A DNA stretch of 63,396 nucleotides from Burkholderia sp. SRS-W-2-2016 (lineage in GTDB: Bacteria; Pseudomonadota; Gammaproteobacteria; Burkholderiales; Burkholderiaceae), in NCBI RefSeq assembly GCF_001931485.1, contig NZ_MSDV01000016.1, forward strand, positions 1 through 63,396, in the 5' to 3' direction. Position 1 is the first letter of the stretch, and every line of letters begins with the position of its first letter. Position numbers and translations under genes: made by a program. Below are positions 56,451-63,396 of this stretch, piece after piece. The notes beneath the pieces are model-generated. The model worked only from the letters and a program-made list of their open reading frames with translations. It ran no database searches and was not told the DNA's origin.

Positions 56451-57617
56451 ATGACCATATCGATTACGAGTAATTTCGATGCCGGCGCGATCGACGTGCT
56501 GTCCTGCGAGGACGCCGGCAATATCCGCCTGCGCGTGCGGCCCGACAGTCATGCCGAGTTCGCGCAGTGGTTCTATTTCCGGCTCGCCGGCGCGGCGGGC
56601 GCACGTTGCGTGATGAGCTTCGAGAATGCGGCGGCGTGCGCGTTTGCCCAAGGCTGGCGCGACTATCGGGCGGTCGCGAGTTACGACCGCGTGAACTGGT
56701 TCCGCGTGCCGACCTCGTACGACGGCAACGTGCTGACGATCGACCATACGCCCGATTTCGACAGCATCTACTACGCGTATTTCGAGCCGTACAGTGAAGA
56801 GCGCCATTCGGAGTTTCTCGGCGCGGTGCAGCAGATGCCGCATGCGTCGTTGAGCGAACTCGGCAAGACGGTCGAAGGACGGCCGGTTTCGCTGCTGACG
56901 CTCGCCACGCCGCTCGCGGACGACGCCGCCAACGCCGCGCCGAAAAAGAAGATCTGGCTGATCGCGCGCCAGCATCCCGGCGAGACGATGGCCGAATGGT
57001 TTATCGAAGGGCTGGTGAAGCGGCTCGTCGGTTGGGGCGATTGGGCGGGCGATCCGGTCGCGCGCAAGCTTTACGACCACGCGGTGTTCTACATCGTGCC
57101 GAACATGAATCCGGACGGCAGCGTGCACGGCAATCTGCGCACCAATGCGGCCGGCGCGAATCTGAATCGCGAATGGATGGAACCGGACGCCGCGCGCAGC
57201 CCCGAGGTGCTGGTGGTGCGCGACGCGATCCACGCGACCGGCTGCGACCTGTTCTTCGATATCCACGGCGACGAGGCGTTGCCTTATGTGTTCGTCGCGG
57301 GTTCGGAAATGCTGCCGGGCTTCACGGAACAGCAGGGCCGCGAACAGAAGGCGTTCATCGAGGCATTCAAGCATGCGAGCCCCGACTTCCAGGACAGGTA
57401 CGGCTACGCGGCGAGCAAGTATCGCGAGGACGCGCTGAAACTCGCGTCGAAGTACATCGGCAACGAATTCGGCTGTCTGTCGCTGACGCTTGAGATGCCG
57501 TTCAAGGACAACGCGAATCTGCCCGACGAGCGGGTAGGCTGGAACGGCGAGCGCAGCGCGTCGCTGGGCGCCGCGATGCTGCAGGCCATTTTGCGACACG
57601 TGGAGACGTTCGCCTGA
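56451..57617 (+). CDS. M14 family metallo-carboxypeptidase, cytosolic carboxypeptidase-like
   Basis: 388 residues. The N-terminal beta-sandwich domain typical of cytosolic carboxypeptidases (about residues 1-130, with FAQWFYFRLAGAAG) precedes the catalytic M14 domain. Zinc ligands are His and Glu in ARQHPGETMAEWF and His in FFDIHGDEALPYV. Substrate-binding NPDG and NLNREW and the catalytic Glu in LTLEMPFKD are present. Animal relatives remove glutamates from tubulin tails; the bacterial substrate is unknown. No signal peptide, so it acts in the cytosol. It follows yaaA by 66 bases. Confidence 0.9.
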   Translation: MTISITSNFDAGAIDVLSCEDAGNIRLRVRPDSHAEFAQWFYFRLAGAAGARCVMSFENAAACAFAQGWRDYRAVASYDRVNWFRVPTSYDGNVLTIDHTPDFDSIYYAYFEPYSEERHSEFLGAVQQMPHASLSELGKTVEGRPVSLLTLATPLADDAANAAPKKKIWLIARQHPGETMAEWFIEGLVKRLVGWGDWAGDPVARKLYDHAVFYIVPNMNPDGSVHGNLRTNAAGANLNREWMEPDAARSPEVLVVRDAIHATGCDLFFDIHGDEALPYVFVAGSEMLPGFTEQQGREQKAFIEAFKHASPDFQDRYGYAASKYREDALKLASKYIGNEFGCLSLTLEMPFKDNANLPDERVGWNGERSASLGAAMLQAILRHVETFA

Positions 57618-57633
57618 TCGGGCGGGATTGATG

Positions 57634-57681
57634 CAAAAAAGAACGAGGCACGCACAGGAAACTGTGGGTGCCTCGTTTTTA
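57634..57681. terminator. Bidirectional terminator between the M14 peptidase and BspC-like genes
   Basis: AACGAGGCAC and GTGCCTCGTT, with further pairing inside, are flanked by an A run and a T run. Confidence 0.87.
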
Positions 57682-57730
57682 TTGGGCTGGCGGACTGGCC
57701 GATCGGTCGGAACCGAGCGGCGCCCGGGCG

Positions 57731-58333
57731 TCAGTGACTCTTCTTCTTCGCTGCGCTGCTGCCTGACTTGCTCGACGACTTGCCGGAGCTCGCCTTCGAC
57801 GATTTCTTCGTGGTTTTGCCGCTTACCGCGTGCTTGCCCTTGCTGCCCTTGTGCTTGCTCGACGCGCTATGCGAGCGGTTCGGCGGCACCGGGTCGTTCC
57901 AGCTGAAGGCGAGCATCTGAGAGCCGACGTAGCCGCAGCGGAATTTCAGATCGGCCGGCTCTCCCGAGTTGTTCTGACGTACGCCGACGCCCTCGACGGT
58001 AACGATGCTGTCCACCTTGACACGCTGTTTGCCTTCGTCGAACGAATCGTTCCACGGCGTGACCGACGAGTGAGCGCTATCGAACGAACTGGGCGGAAAT
58101 TCGACGTGGTCGAACGCGGTCGATGTGCTCGCGACGAAGTTGCCGTGCGCGGCGCAGTCCGCGACGAGCGGGTCCGCGTGCATGCCGTTAATGAATCTGT
58201 TGACGAGGTCGTTGTGCTGCTCGAGCTGATCGGCGAATGCGGGAGCAGTGCAAAGCAGCGAGAGGCTCGCTGCACAGGCTGCCAACCGGCCGACCATCCG
58301 CAGCAATCGGCGCGGTACGTTGGTGCGATCCAT
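57731..58333 (-). CDS. BspC domain-containing exported protein with Lys/Ser-rich tail
   Basis: 200 residues. The signal peptide is MDRTNVPRRLLRMVGRLAAC followed by a hydrophobic stretch ending APAFA. The mature domain has two cysteines (VADCAAHGN and LKFRCGYVGSQ) that could form a disulfide, and QHNDLVNRFINGMHADPLVA. The last 50 residues are low-complexity Lys, Ser, Gly and Ala, very basic, and may bind cell wall, DNA or lipopolysaccharide. The BspC assignment is by overall look and is moderate. Function unknown. Confidence 0.72.
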   Translation of the reverse strand: MDRTNVPRRLLRMVGRLAACAASLSLLCTAPAFADQLEQHNDLVNRFINGMHADPLVADCAAHGNFVASTSTAFDHVEFPPSSFDSAHSSVTPWNDSFDEGKQRVKVDSIVTVEGVGVRQNNSGEPADLKFRCGYVGSQMLAFSWNDPVPPNRSHSASSKHKGSKGKHAVSGKTTKKSSKASSGKSSSKSGSSAAKKKSH

Positions 58334-58507
58334 CTAGTTCTTTAGATGCGAATGGGAGGGAAGGAGGCAAATAAGATGCCCCGCGGAAGGGTTGAGTTCA
58401 ATCTTGCTGCAAATTTTTTGTCTTGTCCTGGGGACGCCTCGTGAGCGCCGCACGGCCACGCGGTGATTATCACAGATACGCGTTGGGTCGCACCAAAGCC
58501 TGAAATT

Positions 58508-59191
58508 TCAGGTGCGCGGGCCGCCCAGGCGATAGCGCCGTACGTCGTACGTGGTGACCCACGCGGGACGGTAGACCGCGATCAGCGCCGTCGCCATGCC
58601 GGTGAACCATGCTTCGCCGGTGGCGAGCAGCAGCACGCTGAGTGCGTAGCCGGCCGGCACCACGGTCATGGAGCCGTCGGATAGCGCGATATGGATGCCG
58701 AGCGCCGCCGCGGCGGTCAGCGCCACGGCGATGGCAGGTGAGACGAAGCCCTGGCCTAAGATGAACATGAACAGATTGCGCGGCAGCCACGCGGTACAGA
58801 TGCGCTGAAGCAGCGTAGAGATGCCGACCGGCAACGCGCCGTACACGAGAAACGTGATCGCGATGCCTTGCCACGGCGCGTCGAACACGACCGCGGCGAG
58901 GCCCGTGACGATCGCCATCGCGAGCAGCGCTAGTCCCCAGTCGAACAGCGTGACGACGAGGGTAGCGCCGAGCAGGTGCATCACGGTGCCGTCGTCGAGC
59001 CAGGCGTTGCTCGCCCACAGCACCGATACCGCGACGATGATCGCGAGCCAGACGTGCTGAAGCGTGCCGTCCTGAAGTCTTTTGAAAGGGTTTTTCCACA
59101 GCGCGAGCGCGACCACCATCGCAGTGACAATCCAGCCACCGACAGCGGCCCAGAACGGAAGCGGTGTGTAGAGGAAACCCATGAGTCTCAT
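58508..59191 (-). CDS. CbiM-like energy-coupling factor permease component
   Basis: 227 residues with about six hydrophobic segments, including WAAVGGWIVTAMVVALALW, HLLGATLVVTLFDWGLALL and FMFILGQGFVSPAIAVALTA. The pattern fits the CbiM/NikM substrate-binding membrane component for cobalt or nickel. The usual N-terminal His-rich metal site (MHIxxG) is replaced by MRLMGFLYTPLP. No ATPase, CbiQ or CbiN gene is nearby. It is therefore an orphan and its substrate is uncertain. Met 59191 and Met 59182 are both possible starts. Confidence 0.75.
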   Translation of the reverse strand: MRLMGFLYTPLPFWAAVGGWIVTAMVVALALWKNPFKRLQDGTLQHVWLAIIVAVSVLWASNAWLDDGTVMHLLGATLVVTLFDWGLALLAMAIVTGLAAVVFDAPWQGIAITFLVYGALPVGISTLLQRICTAWLPRNLFMFILGQGFVSPAIAVALTAAAALGIHIALSDGSMTVVPAGYALSVLLLATGEAWFTGMATALIAVYRPAWVTTYDVRRYRLGGPRT

Positions 59192-59213
59192 ATTACTCGT
59201 TGGACGACAAAAG

Positions 59214-59248
59214 GTGTGAGCGGATTCCATGCCAGCGGCCGCTCACAC
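59214..59248. other. Perfect inverted repeat upstream of the CbiM-like gene
   Basis: GTGTGAGCGG (59214-59223) and CCGCTCACAC (59239-59248) with a 15-base loop. On the minus strand it is followed by CTTTTG, so it may be a weak terminator of the LuxR-type gene, or an operator. Confidence 0.55.
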
Positions 59249-59294
59249 TGCGCGGATGCGTGCCTGCGAACGCAGGCGCGCATCATGGCTGACG

Positions 59295-60176
59295 TCAGGT
59301 GGAACCTGGCGGGACCGACTTCGGCTTGCGGGTGGGTTGAGGTGCGTCGCCATAGGACGTAGGCGGCTCGGCGGCCATCGGCAGCGCGGTGCTGGTGTCG
59401 CTGGTGGGCAACGGATATTCGAACTGCATGCGCCTTGGGTGACGCAGCGGAACGGGGCCCGGTTCTCCGCGTCTGACCGGGCGCGCGCTGTCGTCACCGC
59501 TATTGCGCAACACCTGCAGATGGTTCGTCAGCCAGCCGTTGTAGAGCGCGACCGCGGCGGCGCGGTTGGGCGCGCCGAGTTGCTGGAATATGCTCGTCAG
59601 GTGGATCTTGACCGTGCCTTCCGCAATGCCGAGCGTGCGCGCGATCATCTTGTTCGTGCTGCCCATATGCACGCAGCGCATGATCTGCTCCTGGCGCGGC
59701 GACAGCACGCTTGTGAGCTTGTTGCGACGCGGCGGGAGGTTGTACACATCGAATGGGCGGATCGCGGTATCGGGCGGCAACGGAGGATCGAGCGCCAATG
59801 CGCCGGGCGGCACATAGTGACCCCCGAGCACGACCATTTCGAGCGCGCGCACGATCAGACAAGGATCGGTATCGCGCGGTACGACGCCGAGCACGCCTTC
59901 GTCCATCAACGTGCGGACGAGTTCGGGCAGGGTTCCGTCGGTCAGCACGCTGACCCGCAAACCGGGGTAGTAGCTGAGCAGCTTGCGGACATCGGCCACC
60001 GTCATCCAGTCCTCCCAGTCGATCACTACGAGGTCGGGCCAGTAACGCTTGAAAGGGCGGACGAGTAGGCGCCAGTCGTCGGCTTCGGTGAAACGCGCCA
60101 CTCTGTCGATTTGGCGCAGCAAGGCCTTGAGTCCATCACGTCGTTCCGCGTTTGAATTGAGAATCGAGAAGCGCAT
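59295..60176 (-). CDS. LuxR/NarL-type response regulator with atypical receiver
   Basis: 293 residues. The N-terminal receiver-like domain (about 1-125) keeps an Asp at the usual phosphorylation position (DLVVIDWEDW). It lacks the acidic pair after the first strand (FSILNSNAER) and has Arg for the conserved Lys (VVPRDTDP), so phosphorylation may not control it. The HTH is typical LuxR: LSPRQEQIMRCVHMGSTNKM, then GIAEGTVKIHLTSIFQQLGA. A Pro-rich tail of 60 residues follows. No kinase gene is adjacent. The CbiM-like gene follows on the same strand after 103 bases. Confidence 0.85.
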   Translation of the reverse strand: MRFSILNSNAERRDGLKALLRQIDRVARFTEADDWRLLVRPFKRYWPDLVVIDWEDWMTVADVRKLLSYYPGLRVSVLTDGTLPELVRTLMDEGVLGVVPRDTDPCLIVRALEMVVLGGHYVPPGALALDPPLPPDTAIRPFDVYNLPPRRNKLTSVLSPRQEQIMRCVHMGSTNKMIARTLGIAEGTVKIHLTSIFQQLGAPNRAAAVALYNGWLTNHLQVLRNSGDDSARPVRRGEPGPVPLRHPRRMQFEYPLPTSDTSTALPMAAEPPTSYGDAPQPTRKPKSVPPGST

Positions 60177-60329
60177 GCGTGTCTCCAGTAGGTCGGCAAA
60201 ATTGCGCGACGCACCGGGGTGACCGTGAACACTGACTCATGCACGGCGATGCGTCACCGTCCCTATGATGACAAATTCCTTTCGATTTGACGGCTGGCCA
60301 AAAGGCATAGGATGCGTGGTTTTAACAAC

Positions 60330-60359
60330 AAAAAAGCCCCGCATCGGCGGGGCTCTTTT
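60330..60359. terminator. Terminator downstream of the DUF2863 gene
   Basis: AAAAAAGCCCCGC and GCGGGGCTCTTTT form a nine- to ten-pair stem around ATCG. The A run lies on the side that gives U residues for minus-strand transcripts. Confidence 0.85.
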
Positions 60360-60388
60360 GCGATAAGACGAGATGCGCGAAGCGCAAC

Positions 60389-61603
60389 TCAATGGAAATG
60401 CGGTTGTGCGGGCTCGGCGTCTTCCGGCATCTCCGCGTGGACGATTTCACCGAGCGGATCGGCATACAGCGGCACGCCGCAGTCGTCGCAATATTCGGGC
60501 TCGAAGCGGCCCGCGTGGCGCCGGACTTCAGTGATTCCGGTCTCCTTGAGCAGTGCCACGATCTCCTCGAGCGGGTCGTCCGAACCGGTGACTTCCTGCG
60601 GTTCTTCATCGATACCCGGCTCGCCGTTTTCACGGCCATAAAGCGGCCACACGACGCCGTAAATCACGTCGTTGCTGCCGCGGCGCGTGAAGCCGACACG
60701 GTACTCGTCGATGCGCCGTTCGCCGAAGCCTGCGACCACCGCGCGCAGGTCCTGCGGAGCGGCGCCAATTGTGTCGAACAGATAACGCACGGCGGTCCGC
60801 ACGGTGTGAGGGCGCACACTTTCGTCCGCATCGCGACAGGCGGAGTAGTACGCGTCCGGTAGCAGGCATTCGAATTCGCAGCCCGGCAGAACCAGCGAGA
60901 GATTCGCACCGCCTTGCGTGGCCCACTGCTCGAGGCACTGGCTGCGCTCGATCCGGTTGCCGTGCTCTTCCTCCTGCCAGCGGAAGGTCGCGGCGCCGAC
61001 AGGTGCGGCAACCACCGCCAGCAGGAAGCGCGGATCGGCCAGAATCGGCGAGGTCTCCGGCAGTTCGCCAAAACTGAGCTTCGCGTTGCCGCCGGCGACT
61101 GCCGCCTGTGCAAGTTGTTGGGTGATCCGCCACGTTTCGACATGATGTCGCGGCAACTGGTCGATGCTGTAGAGAAACGGCGCCATCGCGACGCGGGTGT
61201 TGCCGGCGAGCACATGCGCGTGCAGGTGGGCGCGCAAAGCGTCGGCGGCATCGGCCTTGAGCGGACCGGACGGAATCACGTAGCGGGTCCAGGCAAGTAC
61301 CGGCGCGGCGATCAGCAGCGCCTCGTAAGCCACGCCTTCGTGTTCGATCACGAACGATTCGCTATGCGTTTCCGCCATGTCGGCAAGCGCGCCATAGGCA
61401 TCGGGATGATTTTGCTGAAGATGGTCGAGCGCGGCATCCAACGTGGTCTGGTTGGCGTTGCGCACGATTTTGGCCAGCAGCGCATCGAGCTTCGCTTCCC
61501 AGAAGCGGTCTTCGGTGCGGCTACCCGACGCGAAAAGCGCGAGCGAGAGACCGACGAGCTTGTCGGCGTCGGGAGGGAGTCGTTTAGCGATTCGCGAGCG
61601 CAT
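60389..61603 (-). CDS. DUF2863 family protein
   Basis: 404 residues, probably cytosolic. It starts MRSRIAKRLPPDADKLVGLS and continues with ATRDxxFW-like character (SGSRTEDRFWEAKLDALLAK). A C-terminal CxxC (EYCDDCGVPLYADPLGE) suggests a small metal site. The family is confined largely to beta-proteobacteria and has no assigned function. Acidic overall (many Asp and Glu in the last 100 residues). Monocistronic, with its own terminator, divergent from the PerM gene. Confidence 0.82.
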   Translation of the reverse strand: MRSRIAKRLPPDADKLVGLSLALFASGSRTEDRFWEAKLDALLAKIVRNANQTTLDAALDHLQQNHPDAYGALADMAETHSESFVIEHEGVAYEALLIAAPVLAWTRYVIPSGPLKADAADALRAHLHAHVLAGNTRVAMAPFLYSIDQLPRHHVETWRITQQLAQAAVAGGNAKLSFGELPETSPILADPRFLLAVVAAPVGAATFRWQEEEHGNRIERSQCLEQWATQGGANLSLVLPGCEFECLLPDAYYSACRDADESVRPHTVRTAVRYLFDTIGAAPQDLRAVVAGFGERRIDEYRVGFTRRGSNDVIYGVVWPLYGRENGEPGIDEEPQEVTGSDDPLEEIVALLKETGITEVRRHAGRFEPEYCDDCGVPLYADPLGEIVHAEMPEDAEPAQPHFH

Positions 61604-61874
61604 AAATCCGGAAAAATTGGGGGCACGGAACCTTATATTCTAGTCTTTTCCGGGACGCTCTACCGTTTGATCGACAATCTCGGCTCGATCGCCGTGCTCT
61701 CATCTCAAAAAATGATGCGTCGCTCGCGCGATCTTTCGCGACGCACAGCGCCTTGGCCTGATGGTATAAGACATCCCCGGACGCCCGACTCGCTTCTATA
61801 CTGGCGGCGTCCAGCGGCGCCTGACAGGCGTATGTCAATTGATTGCCACGGTCTGGCGCAATAGGAGATCCATC

Positions 61875-62990
61875 GTGAAATCGGACCAACTGATCGAACG
61901 GCTTGCGGCGGTATTCGCGCTGATTGTGCTCGTGGGTGGTTCGTTACTGGTGCTGGCGCCGTTTACGACCGCGCTGCTGTGGGGCGCCATCCTTAGTTAC
62001 AGCTCCTGGGGGCTCTACCGGCGGCTGGCAACCGCGGTCGGCGGACGCCGCAAGCTGGCCGCGACCTTGATCGTGCTGATCATTCTGGTCGTCGTGCTGG
62101 GACCATTCGTCTATGCGGGTTTTGCGTTCGGCGCGCATGTTCATGACATCGTGGCGCTGGTGCAGAGACTCTTCGAATCGGGGTTGCCCGATCTGCCGTC
62201 GTGGGTACAACGGATTCCGCTGGTCGGATCTAGCATCGAGGCGTTCTGGGAGCGCGTGACCAGCAGCAATTCGGAACTGATTGCGCAGCTGCGCACCCTG
62301 GCGGCGCCCGCTGGTAAGTGGATTCTGGCCGCTGGGCTTGCGGTCACGCATGGGCTGGGTCTGCTGGCGTTGAGTATCGTGCTGGCGTTTTTCTTTTATA
62401 CCGGGGGCGAGGGTGCGGCTGCGTGGCTCAATGCGGGCATGCGGCGTATCGCGGGAGAGCGCGCCGATTACCTGCTTGCGCTCGCGGGTAGCACGGTCAA
62501 GGGCGTCGTCTACGGAATTCTTGGTACCGCGCTGGTTCAGGCGGTTCTGGCTGCGTTCGGATGCTGGATTGCGGGCGTGCCGGCGCCCGCGTTGCTCGGG
62601 CTGGCGACGTTTTTCCTGTCGGTGGTGCCGGGCGGCCCGGTCATCGTCTGGTTGCCTGCGGCCATCTGGCTGTACCAGGGTGGCGAGACGGGATGGGCAA
62701 TCTTTCTGGTCATCTGGGGTGTGCTGGTCGTCAGCATGGCTGACAACGTTATCAAGCCGATCCTGATCGGCAAAAATAGCGATATGCCGCTGATCCTGGT
62801 GATGTTGGGCATTCTTGGCGGCGCGCTTGCCTTTGGCTTTCTGGGTGTCTTCATCGGCCCGACTTTGCTTGCGGTCGCTTATACCGTGCTGCACGACTGG
62901 ACTATCGGTACGTCCGCTGCTCCAAAGCTGCCATCTCAACTGAAAGAGCCGGCTGCGGACGATGCGGGTCAGGTCGGGAAGGCGCCCTGA
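61875..62990 (+). CDS. AI-2E family transporter (PerM/UPF0118)
   Basis: 371 residues with about seven to eight hydrophobic segments. The family character is visible in LVLAPFTTALLWGAILSYSS near the N-terminus and in the C-terminal VSMADNVIKPILIGKNSDMP with the following GALAFGFLGVFIGPTLLA. Start: GTG at 61875, with AGGAG eight bases upstream. Starting at 61839 would add 12 residues without a ribosome-binding site. Members export the quorum signal AI-2, act as Na+/H+ antiporters or have unknown roles. Confidence 0.85.
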   Translation: MKSDQLIERLAAVFALIVLVGGSLLVLAPFTTALLWGAILSYSSWGLYRRLATAVGGRRKLAATLIVLIILVVVLGPFVYAGFAFGAHVHDIVALVQRLFESGLPDLPSWVQRIPLVGSSIEAFWERVTSSNSELIAQLRTLAAPAGKWILAAGLAVTHGLGLLALSIVLAFFFYTGGEGAAAWLNAGMRRIAGERADYLLALAGSTVKGVVYGILGTALVQAVLAAFGCWIAGVPAPALLGLATFFLSVVPGGPVIVWLPAAIWLYQGGETGWAIFLVIWGVLVVSMADNVIKPILIGKNSDMPLILVMLGILGGALAFGFLGVFIGPTLLAVAYTVLHDWTIGTSAAPKLPSQLKEPAADDAGQVGKAP

Positions 62991-63143
62991 GGAAAACCCG
63001 AGGATGGCACTTGCAACTTTGAGTTGGGGCGACTAGAATCTCGCTCTTTCGTGCTCCGGACACCGGGGCGCGGGGAAGCGGGAGAGCCTTAAGTGGTGCG
63101 GGCTTCAGCGACGTAAGCAGGTTAAGAAGTTGATAAAAACCTG
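62991..63143. other. Spacer between the AI-2E transporter and the rRNA promoter
   Basis: No gene is seen. The last 40 bases (AAGAAGTTGATAAAAACC and neighbours) are AT-rich and could be an UP element for the rRNA promoter. Confidence 0.4.
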
Positions 63144-63172
63144 TTGACGATTCGATGAAAGTTCTTCATAAT
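63144..63172 (+). promoter_or_regulatory. rRNA operon promoter (P1-like)
   Basis: TTGACG (63144-63149) and CATAAT (63167-63172) with a 17-base spacer and an AT-rich stretch upstream. The leader downstream is that of an rRNA operon. Confidence 0.75.
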
Positions 63173-63239
63173 CTCGTCTCTCTGCTGCTGATGCAGCAAC
63201 GCAAACGAAGCGGCGCCAAGGCGCTGCGAAGTAAGCGAA

Positions 63240-63396
63240 TCGATCTTTAAAAATTAACAGCCGATAAGTGTGGGCACTTGATGCGGAATGCAGCGGTGGT
63301 TCTTCGGAATCGCCGTATGGCAAAAGTATCAAAAGCCTCACACAGTATTAGAGGAAGGTTTGTCTGTCGAAAGACGGATTAATCATCGTCAGTACG
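63240..63396 (+). other. rRNA operon leader with boxA-like antitermination site
   Basis: ATCTTTAAAAATT at about 63243-63255 resembles boxA (consensus TGCTCTTTAAA). The following sequence (ACAGCCGATAAGTGTGGGC and on) is the typical Burkholderia leader before 16S rRNA. The 16S gene itself starts beyond the window. Confidence 0.7.

Noticed and set aside
63256..63396. Start of the 16S rRNA gene
   Set aside because: The conserved 16S 5' end (AGAGTTTGATC) is not reached; only leader sequence is present.

Overview
The window is about 63 kb of GC-rich, densely coded chromosome from a beta-proteobacterium. It is most likely Burkholderia sensu lato (Paraburkholderia or Burkholderia). This rests on the gene order ilvI-ilvH-ilvC-psd-pssA-leuA, the order rpsO-pnp-qor-tpiA-secG-tRNA-Leu-nuoA-N-DUF2818-Nudix, and families typical of this group (DUF3106, DUF3619, DUF2863, DUF1178, BspC). 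No species can be named from the sequence alone.

Layout. Positions 197-2510 (minus) hold a sigma-factor operon: an ECF-type sigma factor, a single-span DUF3619 protein, a DUF3106 protein and an RDD membrane protein. Positions 2693-6469 hold the branched-chain amino acid genes ilvI, ilvH and ilvC, with a clear promoter and terminator. At 6488-9296 a group II intron with a reverse transcriptase/maturase/HNH protein sits in the ilvC-psd spacer. Phospholipid synthesis (psd, pssA) and leucine synthesis (leuA) follow. A beta-carbonic anhydrase and SulP transporter pair (minus) comes next, then a BamE-like lipoprotein and an orphan ABC substrate-binding protein. Positions 17.5-23.3 kb hold rpsO, pnp (with a long leader hairpin), a quinone oxidoreductase, tpiA, secG and tRNA-Leu(GAG). 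Positions 23.4-39.4 kb hold the complete 14-gene NADH dehydrogenase I operon with DUF2818 and an ADP-ribose pyrophosphatase at its end.

Positions 39.4-42.6 kb are an accessory patch with an exported protein of unknown function, a decayed IS66 element and an orphan HTH protein. Positions 42.5-53.6 kb are a lipid/acyl-CoA block. A plus-strand operon (DUF1178, two acyl-CoA dehydrogenases, two MaoC hydratases) converges on a minus-strand operon (3-hydroxyacyl-CoA dehydrogenase, enoyl-CoA hydratase, histidine phosphatase, APH-like kinase, ACAD10/11-type dehydrogenase, GST). Both ends of the block carry a palindrome with a CGATCG core, which suggests one TetR-type regulator. The kinase-dehydrogenase pair looks like a split version of animal ACAD10/ACAD11 and suggests breakdown of 4-hydroxy acids.

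The remainder (53.7-63.0 kb) holds an aminotransferase, an orphan PIN-domain protein, YaaA, a cytosolic-carboxypeptidase-like M14 peptidase, a BspC-like protein, a CbiM-like membrane protein, an atypical LuxR-type regulator, DUF2863 and a PerM/AI-2E transporter. The right edge carries the promoter and leader of an rRNA operon whose 16S gene lies beyond the window. No CRISPR array or prophage was seen.
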